A stretch of 64,000 nucleotides of DNA from Litoditis marina (GCA_964036275.1 OZ038433.1:13850446-13914445), one strand, 5' to 3'; counted from the first letter of the stretch, positions 34,601 to 46,367 are shown. Notes: generated from the sequence alone by a model not told the origin. Numbers and translations are program-made.

Positions 34601-34907
34601 TAAAATCTACCGCATAACCTTAAAGAACGTAATACTACCTACTAGTGAACGCAATGAATGATAAAAACACATGGTTAGTATACATATTTTCTTCCGATGA
34701 AAAATTGACAAAACGTGTGCGAACCTACTTTTGTTGAGAAGTGCTGAGCGCCGTTCGATAAATAACGGAAATTATTCCGAATACAATCAAATATGTGATT
34801 AATTCCATATAGACTGCCTTCCAGATAGAGGCTTTCCATCGAAAAAGCAACTTCAGAAAAGTCAGTCGATTTGAGGTGGCTATCTCTTTGTTATAATTGA
34901 CAGTCAT
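28607..34907 (-). CDS. Bestrophin-family anion channel, ten exons, 366 residues
   Basis: Bestrophins are pentameric calcium-activated chloride channels of the plasma membrane. Exons in order: 34729–34907, 33513–33647, 33140–33233, 32539–32611, 31908–32068, 31268–31345, 30228–30314, 29847–29909, 29180–29260, 28607–28756; all junctions keep phase. Family signatures include an N-terminal [34 protein letters not shown] in the pore region, FRDISMR and [59 protein letters not shown] and the acidic calcium clasp EDDDDFETN at about residue 300. A TTTTCAG acceptor directly abuts the ATG, fitting SL trans-splicing. The protein is short of a long cytoplasmic tail; a GTGAGT at 28610 could instead splice to an unseen last exon. 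Which nematode paralogue this is cannot be told by eye. Confidence 0.85.
28923..29042 (+). mobile_element. MITE, CACGTG family, copy 2
   Basis: Lies in the last bestrophin intron; ends CTAGAAGTAAATTGC and GCAATTGACTAG. Confidence 0.75.
29265..29385. repeat. GGTAACC-rich palindromic cluster
   Basis: GGTAAC(C) or GGTTACC occurs about seven times in both orientations, 5 bp into the intron side of exon 9's acceptor in the bestrophin gene. Confidence 0.6.
30493..30952. mobile_element. MITE with perfect 20-bp inverted ends in a bestrophin intron
   Basis: Left end CTTAAAGAATCCGTTCCGCT (30493–30512) is the exact reverse complement of 30933–30952. TTAA lies near both tips, which would fit a TTAA-targeting (piggyBac-type) element; no coding capacity was seen. 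Confidence 0.7.
31063..31238 (-). mobile_element. tRNA-like SINE, intronic copy in bestrophin gene
   Basis: Shows the B-box complement GGAATCGAACC and A-box complement GCGCTAACCACTGCGCTA; right end GACTATA. Confidence 0.8.
31584..31644 (+). mobile_element. Small MITE, GTAGTTTGATC family, copy 1
   Basis: Inverted ends TTGTAGTCCGATC and CATCAAACTACGAA. Confidence 0.55.
31760..31868. repeat. Imperfect palindrome, TGGCCAGC…GCTGGCCA type
   Basis: Ends are inverted (TTGGCCAGCC and AGCTGGCCAA) with CGACGAGAGAG and CTCTCTCGC inside. A related GC-rich palindrome ends the window at 63905–64000. Confidence 0.5.
32095..32150 (+). repeat. Dispersed ACGAGGCGGTG repeat, copy 2
   Basis: Next to bestrophin exon 5, in the upstream intron. 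Confidence 0.55.
32231..32356 (+). mobile_element. MITE, CACGTG family, copy 3
   Basis: Core TGAGTTCTGCTGTGTTTAAC is intact; the right end is eroded. Confidence 0.7.
32869..33064 (-). mobile_element. tRNA-like SINE, full-length intronic copy
   Basis: Runs from TATAGTGAGTACC to CGTTGGCGACGACTATA. Includes the head with CTCTCCCGCCTTTCC as well as both internal promoter boxes. Confidence 0.85.
33745..33885 (-). repeat. Dispersed repeat (CAGCAGAGGGTTCGATTGA), copy 1
   Basis: In the first bestrophin intron. An inverted copy at 36350–36505 shares GATGCGGAGCGAGCGGTCG, GATCAATGATACGCAGA and the flanking CGCCATTTT. Confidence 0.7.
34421..34534 (+). mobile_element. MITE, GGACGAT family, copy 2
   Basis: In the first bestrophin intron; ends GGGACGACTATGTGGACC and GGACCACATTATCGTCC. 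Confidence 0.7.
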
Positions 34908-34917
34908 CTGAAAATAA
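34908..34917 (-). promoter_or_regulatory. Probable SL trans-splice acceptor of the bestrophin gene
   Basis: Reads TTATTTTCAG immediately before the ATG on the minus strand. With no in-frame upstream exon seen, trans-splicing of a leader here is the simplest reading. Confidence 0.5.
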
Positions 34918-34926
34918 GGGAAATAA

Positions 34927-34965
34927 GAGAGGGAGAGAGAGAGAGAGAGGGGGGAGAGTGATGGA

Positions 34966-35019
<54 letters not shown>

Positions 35020-35030
35020 AGAGTGATGGA

Positions 35031-35098
<68 letters not shown>
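34927..35098 (+). repeat. GA microsatellite (CT on the bestrophin strand)
   Basis: About 170 bp of nearly pure GA, interrupted by two GGGG…AGTGATGGAGAG islands that are themselves duplicated. It lies about 20 bp upstream of the bestrophin start. Confidence 0.9.
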
Positions 35099-35100
<2 letters not shown>

Positions 35101-35250
35101 TAAGAGATGGGAAATTCCGCGTACAGCAAAAACTGACCCGATTAGGGTAAAAGTTGCGACAAGTAGGACAAAACATGCAGATATCTTATATCAGAAAAGT
35201 AACAACGTGTGATTTACGAGGTAATTATGAAAATAGTCACAGCTGAAAGT

Positions 35251-35362
35251 AGATTAGAAGTAAATTGGATAGTCACGTGAAGTTAGCATTCTAATGAGGC
35301 ATCGTGCACTTTTTTTTTGAATTCTGCTGTGTTCAACATGTTTCACATATCCGTGAATTTGA
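35251..35362 (+). mobile_element. MITE, CACGTG family, copy 4
   Basis: Left half well kept (AAATTGGATAGTCACGTGAA); the core is interrupted by a T-run. Confidence 0.65.
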
Positions 35363-35579
35363 ATAAGAGTATAATAAAAATAAAAGACAGCTTTCGTCAA
35401 AGATAGTGCAACAAAACGTCACAGCTAAAAGTAAACAAACAACAAAATCAATACAATTGTGTGTGGTTTTCAATACATCCGGAACACTAGGCGAATACAT
35501 GATAAAAAGATGATGGGAAAATGGTAATAGTTGTTTGGTGAACGGTGGGAGAAGGAAAGAGTAGAGATCTCTGGTATAG

Positions 35580-35778
35580 ACGCGACAGTCTCTCGCCCTC
35601 TCTCTATCTTTCTCTTTCTCTCTCTCTGTCTCTGTCTCTGTCTCTCTCACTCTCTCACTTTCTCTCTCTCTTCCTCTTCCTCACTGTCTCTCTCTCATTG
35701 TCTCTCTGTTTCTCTGTCTTCCTGTCTCTCTCCCTCTTTCTCTCACTATCTCTCTCTCTCTCTCTTCCTCTCTCCTAT
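35580..35778 (+). repeat. CT microsatellite
   Basis: Imperfect CT/CTGT tract of about 200 bp; the apparent Ser/Leu open frames are artefacts of it. Confidence 0.9.
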
Positions 35779-35981
35779 GAAAGAATGACGTGAAAATGAT
35801 AATAGGGCTAGGGGTTTGGTGAATAGTGTGAGAAGGAAAGAAAAGAGATCTCTAGTGTAGACGAGACAGTGTGTGCAACTGAGAGAGAGCAGAGAAAAGA
35901 TGAGTCAGACGACTTTATCCGAGAAACACGTTTTTTTATTGGTGACGTGAGACGTGAGGGGAGATGAGAAAAATGTCTAGT

Positions 35982-36202
35982 TATAGTCTTTTCCATTCCT
36001 ACTGAGACTCCTACAGTAGGATTTCGAAACTTCCAAACCGTTTTGCTCACTTGCTCTTGATCGGATAATTTGAGGATTTTCGTACCTTATTCTCCTTCTC
36101 AGGTAGAGTATTTTCCATAAACTACATTTTCAGCTTCACGACAGCCTTTGCAAAATTAGTAAGGTTACTGTAGGAGTATCAGTAGGAATGGTGTGGACTA
36201 TA
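35982..36202 (-). mobile_element. MITE, TATAGT/CCTACTGAGACTCC family, copy 1
   Basis: Ends TATAGT and ACTATA. Inner arms CCTACTGAGACTCCTACAGTA are inverted. About 220 bp. Confidence 0.8.
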
Positions 36203-36349
36203 TATCTATACCGCTGAAAACCCCTAAGGACAAACATTGCACAAAAAAGCCAATTCTCGTTCCAACAAAGTTCACAAATACAAGGTTTGAACTGGAGGAG
36301 CTAGATAGGATTTATCAAACCGTTGTGGACACCGTACCATCCATTCTGT

Positions 36350-36505
36350 ATGGGACGAGGTTTTTGGCGAGCGGCCAGTTCGTCTGCGTATCATTGATCT
36401 ACACACTCTCTCAACTGCTGGCAGTTAACCAACGACCGCTCGCCCCGCATCGCTCATTCAATTGAACCCTCTGCTGTCTTTGTGGGGAAAATGGCGACTA
36501 TAGCA
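36350..36505 (+). repeat. Dispersed repeat, inverted copy of 33745–33885
   Basis: Reads TCTGCGTATCATTGATCTAC … CGACCGCTCG … CCCTCTGCTGTCTTTGTG. Confidence 0.7.
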
Positions 36506-36754
36506 AATTTTTATTTTTGACATTTTTCAGATCGATCACTGAACGTGTAAGTTTATGTTTCGGTCTACTTGGACTACTGCAGGAACGCGAAATAGTGCGC
36601 ATACCGAGAGACGCAGGATGGGATACAGTTACCGGGATATTCCAGCATATAAAAGAAGTAAACGCAATGTCATAGCAAACTTGGAGAAACCTAAAAAAGG
36701 TGGTAACTTGATATTAGAACGTTACCAACCACTTATGTGTGTTCACGTTTCCAA

Positions 36755-36869
36755 GCAGGACGATAATGTGGACCAATCCCGTGTCAACGGTCCTTTAAAC
36801 TGCAATTGGGAAATGTATTGCAGTTTAAAGGACTGAAGCGTTGCGATTGGACCACAAAATCGTCCTTCT
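36755..36869 (+). mobile_element. MITE, GGACGAT family, copy 3
   Basis: Best palindrome of the family: TTTAAACTGCAATTGGGAAA faces GTATTGCAGTTTAAAG. Confidence 0.75.
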
Positions 36870-37349
36870 TCAAGTAACGAATAACTATTATCGTTTAGCG
36901 CCCCTCGTAGTGCAGCATTGAATACAATAGATAAATAAAAGTAAATATGAATGTAGCTTGCAACCCCTAGTGATTCGTATTCGTCATAGGTATATCTTTG
37001 AATGTCGATTCTACTTGGTTTTTTTCAGGTCAAGAACAAAACAAAATTTTATATTATTATTAATGTAAAAAAAGTTTTTTTATTTGAGATATAATGAGCG
37101 ACTAGTGCTGCGCTGTATGATAAATATATCAACGATCGTTTAGAGAAAGTGATGTGAGAGGAGAGAGAATAAGAGAGAATGAGAATTAGAGAAAACACGA
37201 ATCCGGAGAAAAAGGGGAGAGTAGGAGAGGGAATAATGAAAATAAAATGAAATGTAGAACAGAATTTAGGAAGAGAGAAGATTGAGAGGAACATAGAGAT
37301 TGAGTGAGGCAGGGAATGAATCAGTATCTGATCAGACGAAGAAATTCAA

Positions 37350-37495
37350 AGAGAAAAAGAGAAAGAGGGGAGAGAGAGAGGGAAAGAGAGAGAGACAGTG
37401 AGAGATCATAGAGAGAGAGGTAAAAGAGAGAGAGAGCATAGAGAGAGAGAGATCATTTAGAGAGAGAGAGGGAGAGAGAGAAAGATCATAGAGAG
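37350..37495 (+). repeat. GA-rich tract with repeated GATCATAGAGAG
   Basis: GAGAGA runs broken by GATCAT(A/T) about four times. Confidence 0.8.
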
Positions 37496-40353
37496 ACAGC
37501 TACCGTAGCGAATGTCAACACTTCCCCGTTTTGGGCCTTCTTGACAAAAGATGGAGGGGCGGGTTGAATTACCACTGAAAGTGTGCAAATAACGATATTT
37601 ACCGGAAATCGAATTGCAATCCTGGTGGTTTGGTCTCAAAAAAGATCAAATCTAAAAAAAAAATGAATGTTTGAAACTTGTACTTACAAAAAAGTGTTTG
37701 GTGAATTGTGTAAACCAATCCAAAACTGGTCGAAATACGATATTAAAACCATATTAAAATAGTAAAAAACCAAGTGGTTTGATCTCAGAAAAGATCAAAT
37801 CGGAGAAAAAGTGAATTCGGAACTTGTACTTCAAAAAAATCGGTGTAAACCAACCTAAAACTGGTTGAAATACGCTATTAGAACTTTCGATCCTAATGTG
37901 ATAGTTTGGAGCAGAATACTATCATGGAAATAAATGTATATAATTAAGTTGACTGCGAAATGAATTGCAAAAACTATATTCCCGCGTTCAATCTTCGATG
38001 GATGAATGTCTAGCAGAAAATCAACCGCAAACAAAAAGCCATTCAATTCCTTAGAAAATTATATGCTCAGTAAAAGGTGTCACTTTGAACACAAGACCAA
38101 AATCGTCTTGAATCAGGGTTGAAACGATTTTGAGTGGCACCTCTCACTGATCACATAATTTCCTAATGCCATCCAGACGACTTAACAATAAGAAATATCT
38201 TTGTTTTCAATAAATAAAATACTACTACTGAATCCAATTGATTCGAGGTTGAGCTTCCCGAAAAAAGTTGCGAATACTGTTTCAATTTTCGATCTTAGAT
38301 GTCTGAATTTCGAAAACTTACAACCAAAATATATTCAATCGAGTTGAGATTGAACTGCGGAACAAATTGCCAAAACTATATTCCCGCCTTCCATCTTCTG
38401 TGGCTGAATCTTAAGTAGAAATGTAAACTTATGAAACTTGTACAATTTAGTTTAGGTTAAAGGTCAAACTTTCGAAACCTGAGTGCAGTACAGGACGGAA
38501 ATTGGATACTCGATTGCGTGGCACTGTTTGCTAGTGAAATGTTGTCAACCTAGTTGTGTTTGGCTAACTTCATTGTTGTCATAGTCATTGTTATTCCGGT
38601 GAGATCCTTTTTCCTGTTTTTATTTGTTTGTTTGTTGTTCTGTTTGTTGTTTGTTTGTTGTTTTCAAAGGTGGTATAGTTCGTTTCACCAATCAATGTCC
38701 TTCTACAGTAATCTGTCAAATATCCAGGAGGCTTTTTCTAATGAATAAATCATTGTTTTTGTTTGAAACGTTCAGAGATTGTAGAAGTAAAGGTAGAAAA
38801 CACAATAGCCAAATTTGAAGTGATTCCGAAAACATCGAACTACGAAACGTCGTTCTCGAAGTTTGCGCAGATTACTGTAGAGGGCTCATTGAACCCATGG
38901 CAAGCCATAAAAATGCCCATGGCATGCCTGCCAAAAAATTTCTGGCAATGCCTGGTGCATGCCATGGGCATACGTGCCGGAAAAATGCCCGAAACATGCC
39001 ATAAAGTGCATATGAGCAGTGGTCGCCCAAAACTGTTTTACTGAACAGTCGTTTTGTTTTCGAGAACAATTCGAAAGACATTTTAACAAAATTTATGGAA
39101 CCAATAAATATTATGAAAATCAAAACAATCAATACCGAGAAAAAACAAATACAACAATTCACAGAAGTAATACAAAAAAGAACATTCGAATATAATATCC
39201 AAACTCACAAAGAATGGTACACAAATATACACTTGGTTACCAGAAGGCACTATTAAGAATATTGTAACATTACGTTGAATGGTGATGCAAATTAATCAAA
39301 GTCTTATGAAAACACAAGCAGAGAAATTGAGAGAAATGTGAGAGATACCAGATACACATAACAACACCAAAGAAAACGAGCTATCTGCTCAGAACAACCT
39401 ATCTGCATGATTCACTAATAATTATGAGCCATTCGTGGCACGTTTCGATGTCAGCCAATTGGTATCAATTCTGCACACATCAGTAAGCTCGAAAGTATAT
39501 CCTCTAGGTGCTACTTCGCGAGTTGAAGAGACAATCACATATATGAGATAGTATAGGCAACACTGGGTATACCTCACTGAACTCACTGACATCCTGGGGA
39601 AGAAATTGATGATGAGAATGGTAAAGAATAAAAACATACTAAGGATACGTAACTACGTAACATATTATTGAATATGGCAACAGAACACAATTTTAAATAT
39701 ACAATTAACTACTCAAGCACAGTTTCACTACTAACAATATAAAACATTGAACATACATTTCAGCTTTCTCAGTTCTCATTCTCCGTCGCAAATGGTCAGG
39801 TACTCTGCAAAGTATAGTTTTCTTTATCGAGTTGGACTAGAATATTAGAAACATACACTTAAGTCCACGCGGGATATGTGAGCACCCCAAGCAGTAGGGA
39901 TCCTATTGGAAAGAATGTGAGGGGGGAGGTAACCGAATAACTACTATGTGACGACAAGTGGGGAAAATAAGTAAAGCGTCGCCAAGACTGTACTCAAGCT
40001 ACCCAGCAGTTGACGAAGCAAATCAGAACTACTTAACTCGGCTTCAGTTCTTCAAATACAGTTCTTCTAACACAGAACCCAGACACCTAGGGGTCTTATG
40101 TCCATTGGCCCTCCTTACTTGGTCGCGTCTCTTAAATAGCACCAGAGCTTCAAGTAGAAGGTAGCAATAAACAAATTGAAGCATAACCGAGTATCAGTTA
40201 ATTTATTGAAGCAATGAAATGTTTGTAGCGACAGAGAAGTCTTATTAATAAATTTCATTTCTAAGCAAAGAATGTGAAACTATTCTGAAAATTCCTAGTG
40301 GATACAGACAACTTTTTATGAACTTGCCCAATACGAATGCTTTCTCCGTTAGG

Positions 40354-40477
40354 TATAGTTCACACCATTCCTGCTGAGACTACTACAGTAACCTTACAAA
40401 GTGAGTGAGTGAGCAAAACGGCTTGGAATTTTTCAAATCCTACTGTAGGAGTCTCAGTAGAAATCGAAAAGACTATA
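40354..40477 (+). mobile_element. MITE, TATAGT/CCTACTGAGACTCC family, copy 2
   Basis: Internal deletion relative to copy 1: it jumps from CCTTACAAAG to GTGAGTGAGCAAAACGG. Confidence 0.8.
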
Positions 40478-42563
40478 ACGTCCCAATGCGGCACAAAATT
40501 TTTTTTTTCGACAGTCAAACTACAGATGAACTCGTACTGTATCATTACTTTTACTACCTTTTCTGTAGTCCCACATTTCCCATGGCGGTTAAGTTAAAAG
40601 ATGTTTTGTATAGCTATCTAATTTTAAAACAATTTCGTTCTTCACGTCAAGTTCCATCTTATAGCGCGAACGATTCTCTGTCAACATGACACTTTCTACG
40701 CTATGCTAACTTCTAACAATCACAAAATTATGCTTAATGCCTATAGATAGTTTTTTGCCGCTTCTGTCGCTGACTGGGAACTTTTTGGAAGTACCTTAAA
40801 GCACAGTTGACAACAAGTAGAAGATAGATGATCTACCGAATACTGAACTGGACATAATCATTGAAATATTATTCAAGTGAGACTACTCGATCATACATGG
40901 CTACTTGATTCCACAAACTACGTCAGATTTACACCTTTCCCTATTTTCTTCGAGCGAAATGTCATAACTACAGTTTATTTCAGAGGTAGAATCACGAATA
41001 TAGAACTATAAATCTCTAGAAAGACTGTCAATGTGAATCAACTTATGGTCAGGCTGGCAGGCTTCCATCACAAATGGACACAAATTGCCTCGTATTCTAC
41101 ACCAGTATTCATCAAATAGCTCAACCAAACACCAGCTAACCAGGATATATTAATTTCTGGTACCATATTTTGTGAATACATTACTCTCCCCATATCAGCG
41201 AAAAGGGAGTTTTTGAACTAATCGGATTTTGGATGACCGTTTCTCCAAGTTGTCTAGCTGATTTTTTGGTGTGTTGGAACTTGGAGTACTTGGAACAGGC
41301 TCCGAGCGTCAAACCGTTCCTATATATACAATAGTAAAACGTGAAAAAAACTAATGTTTCAGGCGATTGTGCCGCTGGAAAGCCAGCGCTTACCGATAAA
41401 GCCTCGTTCCCACATTTGTAACTAACGAAGTCACGATAGTTTATCTTGAGACAAATAATATTATTCTTTATCTCGACTCACCTAGTTCGAAATTCCTCTA
41501 GAAACGACGGCCAATACTGGATCCATGAGAAAGCAGCAAAAGCAGAGCTGCCCAGCAGCCCAGCACCAAAATACTATCAAAGAGTTATCTGCAATCAAAG
41601 TAAATTAGAACGAATAACTTGTATGGGATAACATTTGCATCTTCTTTCTTCGATTTCTCAGGTTTTCGAAGCCGAGTCGATTCCAATTCCAATTTCAATC
41701 AATTCCAAAAAATCTCAAATTTTCAATTCCAATTCCAAATAGTGAAAATTAAACCTGTATAAATTCCGAGAGAGAATCAAGTCAATTCCAATTCCAATTC
41801 CAGTTGTTCTGACATACGAAAGAATTGGAATTGCAATTCCAGATATATTTTGACATAGAAAAGAATTGGAATTGCAATTCCAAAATTATTTGGCATTCAA
41901 AAGAATTGCAATTGCAATTCTTTTGGAAGATTATCTCAATTCTTTCAATTCCAATTCCAATTCCAATTCCAATTCTAACAACCCTACGGTGCAGGGATAC
42001 TTTTAGAGAATTTCGTTGCTATAGTTCCGATGATTCCCCCCCACTGAGACGAATATTCCAGGCTATTTTCCACCACTTCGGAGATTCTCCAAAAACTGCA
42101 ACTGTCTGTTACGGGTTGTTTCGTTTCATAAGAACACGAAAATGAAATAAGATTTTTAGAATACTTATGTTTGCTCTGAGAAATGATCATCTGAAAATCC
42201 TGGCACAGTGCGTATGAAACTGACTATTTAAAGTTGTCGTTCTGTTGCGTGTAGGAATAAGGTACTGAACAGTTCTGTTATGACGGTCTCATGAGCTTTT
42301 CAGGAGACTACCTCGTGAGAACCGGACGTTTTACTGCAGGAGTTCCGTTAAAGGTAGATGTAGTAGTTCGGGATACTCTTCCGAAAATCTATTAGTTGAG
42401 CATAGTATCTGAGAGAGATATCATGAAGTCACTAACGAGGTAGCTCATGAGATCTTCTCATGAGAACCTGACGTTCGGCAGTAGGAGTTCCGTTTAAGGC
42501 AGTCGTGGTGGCACTGGTTGTTGTCTGTGAACCGCATCCGTGATAGAAAGGGATCTGATATAA

Positions 42564-42635
42564 GTTGTAGTTTGATCTCAATTCACGTCCTCACGTAAGT
42601 TTCAGACCAAAACACAACGGGATCAAACTACAAAA
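42564..42635 (+). mobile_element. Small MITE, GTAGTTTGATC family, copy 2
   Basis: Ends GTTGTAGTTTGATC and GATCAAACTACAAA, a 12-bp inverted repeat. Confidence 0.65.
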
Positions 42636-43364
42636 ACATGGACAGAGCCAATAGTGGCACTGGTTGTTGCTGAAACATCCTATACAACTTCAGAAGTTCA
42701 CGAAAAGTTCATCAAATGTTCCACGTTCTCGTGAGGTTCTCATGAAGTCACTCACGAGGTCTCTCATGAGATCGTCTCATGAGAACCAGACGTTTGGCAT
42801 CAAGAGTTCCGTTAAAGGCAGACGTGGTGGCACTGGTTGTTGTCCGGGAACCGCCTCCGTTATTTGACTTTCGACAACCGATTCGCAACCTCTAAAAGGA
42901 AACTGTTTGCTCAAGAAAAACGCGGAAAGTATCGTTCTGCGTTTATCATCTAGTGACACAACAAAAAAATGTCTCAAAGTTTTTCAACTAGGGCTAGTTC
43001 AATAAAAACGATTGTACAAAAGTTGGTACAATCAGTTCACGAAAATTGCTGTGTTTTCATCTAACATACCGAACTTCGATTCTGAAGTTTTTCATATTAC
43101 TGTAGAAGGTTATAAGTGCGTGGAACAAACTATAGTTTATCATACAAAAGTCACAACTATAGTTGTATGAAGTGCTATCCAAAGTGGCTTGCCATGTTTT
43201 GACGAGTAGAACTGTTTGTAGCCGTCTACTGTCGGTTGCGAGGACATATTTTCCGGGTTCACTGTTTGTATTTGAGATCACGAAGTTGGCAGATGAACAG
43301 TGATACAGCGAAAAACACCGCTCCTAGTCAAAAACAATCAGAGAATGGGTGAAACTGTACAAAA

Positions 43365-43692
43365 TATTAGTATAAAAACGAGTGTAAAGAAAGTAAAGAT
43401 TAGTTTTGGATAAATATGTACAAGAAATATAAAAGAAGTCCAATAAAAATATTTTGAGGAAAACTCTAATCTCGCTCGGTTTAGAATTTCAAAAAAAGGA
43501 TACCGAGTTTTTGGTTGTCGGAAGAAAACTTCTGACTGCGACTCACAATAATCTAGCTTATACTCCGTTGTTTTCAAGAGAAGCGAGATTAGCATTTTCC
43601 TCAAAATATTTTTATTGGACTTCTTTTATATTTCTTGTACATATTTATCCAAAACTAATCTTTACTTTCTTTACACTCGTTTTTTATACTAA
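43365..43692. repeat. Long hairpin: ~115-bp nearly perfect inverted arms
   Basis: 43365–43478 and 43577–43692 are reverse complements with only a few differences over the whole arm (for example AGTCCAATAAAAATATTTTG against its complement). The loop is about 100 bp. The high identity suggests recent origin or gene conversion between the arms. Confidence 0.85.
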
Positions 43693-43861
43693 TTGAACTC
43701 TTTTTCTATGGTTACGAAGTAACGGTCATTTTTGATAAAAAATAATATTTTTGAACAATAAGCTAAACAAGGAAAGTTATGTTTTTCTATTGGAGTTTTA
43801 AACCGTGCCGTAGTGCAGAACGTTTGGTGTAGTTGAAACCTCGTTCAAGTGATAGCAAATT

Positions 43862-43945
43862 CTCCACTCTAGACTCCAGGCAGGAATCGAACCTTCGTTC
43901 GCCGTGCGTGAATAGAGCGTTTATCCAATCCGCCAATGAGACATG
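43862..43945 (-). pseudogene. tRNA-like sequence (degenerate tRNA or SINE head)
   Basis: On the minus strand GGTTCGATTCC (B box) lies downstream of TTGGCGGATTGGAT (A-box-like), but I could not fold a proper acceptor stem. It differs from the TATAGT SINE. Confidence 0.4.
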
Positions 43946-44604
43946 TGAATAGGAGTGAAAACCAAGCTGTACCCGCCTGTCATGAGTTCGTCATTGGAAA
44001 ACGTCTTCCTACTACACGTTAAACTGTTCTTTCATTTTTATTTTCACGAAACCGGTCTATCCATGATTTTTTGCGAGACCATTTTTGGCTCTCTCACACG
44101 TAATATTCAAATTTCAGACATACCTGAAAAATACGTATACCTCAACTTTTTTAGAGCTTTTCAAAAATGTAAGTATTTTTTGAATAAGTTAATTTTGTGC
44201 GAAACTATGCCGAGATTTGAGGAGGCGGACACTTTTGTCGCCGGCGCCGCAGCCGCCGCCGCCGCCCCGCACGGAAGCCATTTTTGCGAGACGTTGGGCC
44301 CTCTAACTCCTCTGAATAAATTCTACTTGGAACGTGAATTTAGTATCTTGTAGACGTGTTGCCCTTCAGTGATTCATGCAAAAATCTAAGAAAATGGTCG
44401 ACGTACTTTGAAGAAAATTGTAATAATCTGTTTTGTATTGTCTGCAGACCTTTGAACAAAAACTAATCTGCGCAGCGCTCCGCGCTGCGCACGATGTCGA
44501 GCATGTCAACGAAATAGTGTTTTTTTTTCAATTGCGTGAATAATTTAATTACGTTCCGGTTTTCCTGATATTATGCCTGTAACCTTTCATCCTTCCCCGT
44601 TTTC

Positions 44605-44747
44605 CTCTCCTTTTCTCTCTCTCTCTCTCCCTCTCCTCCCCTTTCTCCCCCCCCCCTCCCCCTCCCCCAATATGAGATACGACCGCCGACCGTACCGCAT
44701 ATTGCATAACCCCCCATCTGTCTCTGCCAGCCGCTCTCCCTCTCTCC

Positions 44748-44783
<36 letters not shown>

Positions 44784-44785
44784 TT
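44605..44785 (+). repeat. CT-rich low-complexity tracts
   Basis: Two CT runs flank a short unique stretch (44672–44725). Confidence 0.8.
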
Positions 44786-45141
44786 GGAACCACCCTCCTC
44801 CCTAAAAGATAAGCCCACCGCGTCTTTTCTGCTACACTGAACACTGCAAAATGGCGCACTAAACGGCATATGGCAAATCATTAATTATACCCCCAAATAA
44901 CGACATCTTCAAAAGACGACCGAATACGTTATGTAACTGACGATCGAGATTCATGAAGCTGTGAAAATGTCAAAATACCAGTTAGAAGGAAAACATTTAA
45001 AATTGACATTTGAATGTGATCAAGGGTTGAATTTTGAAGTTTTGCAATTTGCTTGCAAAAAACGTTCGGATTTCGGCATTTTGTATGTTCTTGTGTACTG
45101 TCGCCGTTTTTTTTCTTCGACATGGAGAGTGAAAATCTTCG

Positions 45142-45203
45142 CTGTAGTTTGGTCTCGATACACTCCCCAATTCACGGAGAAGCTACGGGAGCAAACTACA
45201 AAC
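45142..45203 (+). mobile_element. Small MITE, GTAGTTTGATC family, copy 3
   Basis: Ends CTGTAGTTTGGTC and GCAAACTACAAAC. Confidence 0.5.
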
Positions 45204-45391
45204 CAGAAATCATAAACACTGTGTAACTTACGAGAAACAAATGAAGAACGGCTGAAGACGTCGAAATACCGGTCTCCACTGAAAGAGAACAGAGAAGAAG
45301 AAGAACAAGGCATAGAAACAAACACATGCTAACCAACTGGACGTGGAAATGAATGTAACAAATTTATTTCATATTTTCATATTTTCATATT

Positions 45392-45450
45392 TATTCGTTC
45401 ACGTCGCTTGGTTACGAGGCGGTGATCATCATACATGTCACAGATATTTG
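45392..45450 (+). repeat. Dispersed ACGAGGCGGTG repeat, copy 3
   Basis: Contains CACGTCGCTTGGTTACGAGG followed by CATGTCACAGATATTTG. Confidence 0.55.
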
Positions 45451-46367
45451 TAGTAGCCGCTTTTTCTGAGTTATTCTCGGTCCCTTTCTTTCATAGAAGA
45501 CTTCATGGTGGATTATCGAGTGCTCTGTTGGCATTGATCCAGTGAAATGCGATAAACTTCTTGAACGAAGGGAGAAGAACTGCTTGCGAACACTGCGAAA
45601 AGAAAACAAAATTCCCAGAAGGAATGTATGCATGCCACAATTGTGCATTCTGTCCACGTGTTTTCGTGAATACCGAATACTAATCGATTTAGTTCGGATT
45701 CATTACCGGAAAAGCAGGATCGCGTGTTCAGCAGAAGGTCTGATAACGTCTTCACATCGAAGAGAGTGTAGGTAGCGTCGTTCCTAGTATAACTCCGCCA
45801 GTGTGCCAATGAAGTTTGGTATAAACGTTTTTAAAGAAAATATACTAAATTTCCGCTTCAAAAAAGTGTTGAAGAAACCAAAGTGAAAAAGTTGTTCCGA
45901 ACGGACCACAATAGGCACGATAGTGTACGAATGTGCACGTTGTTCTGCTGTATTTGTAGTTTGATGTCGCCGCATTTCATCTCTGTACAACAGACACGGT
46001 CTAACTGGCGCGTTAGCGGGAATATCGTGATCCTCAGAGTTCCCATACAATCGTTCAACCTTTTAAATGTTTCTGGCAACTTCAACATTTTGGAAAAGGC
46101 AACTTATTTACGCTCTGTTCCTTCCCAAAACTCAATTATGGATTTCTTCAAATCAGGCCAGAATGAGGTGGTTTACAGAAATGTCGCTATAATGATGAAT
46201 ATGACCACCACGAGAAGATTTTCGTTCAGGTATTATCCGCATTTTTACTCATTTCTCATAACTTTCAGCAAGATCCGAGTTTCATTCTGCTCACCTTCAA
46301 AACTACCGAAGTTCCTCTTTTCTATCACAACAATCTCGCCCATCACTCATCCCGCACCGCAAGGCAT

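Larger units (their letters stand above)
34908..46367. other. 11.5-kb stretch without a recognisable gene
   Basis: Open frames here are short and coincide with microsatellites, MITEs or low-complexity DNA. Contents: GA/CT tracts, MITEs of three families, direct repeats at 37660–37880 and 37970–38420, a GCATGCC cluster near 38.9 kb, AATTCCAATT iterations (41675–41985), two related segments sharing GGCACTGGTTGTTG (42300–42535 and 42640–42845), a 115-bp-arm hairpin at 43.4 kb and a GCC-rich patch (44240–44275). Some of it may be regulatory DNA of bestrophin or unc-30, which diverge from here. Confidence 0.55.

Noticed and set aside
34725..35176. Ser/Leu-rich open frames of 90–134 residues upstream of bestrophin
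   Set aside because: They are translations of the GA/CT microsatellite; only the part after the ATG at 34907 is real.
35531..35793. Open frames of about 80 Ser/Leu residues
   Set aside because: CT microsatellite artefact in two frames.
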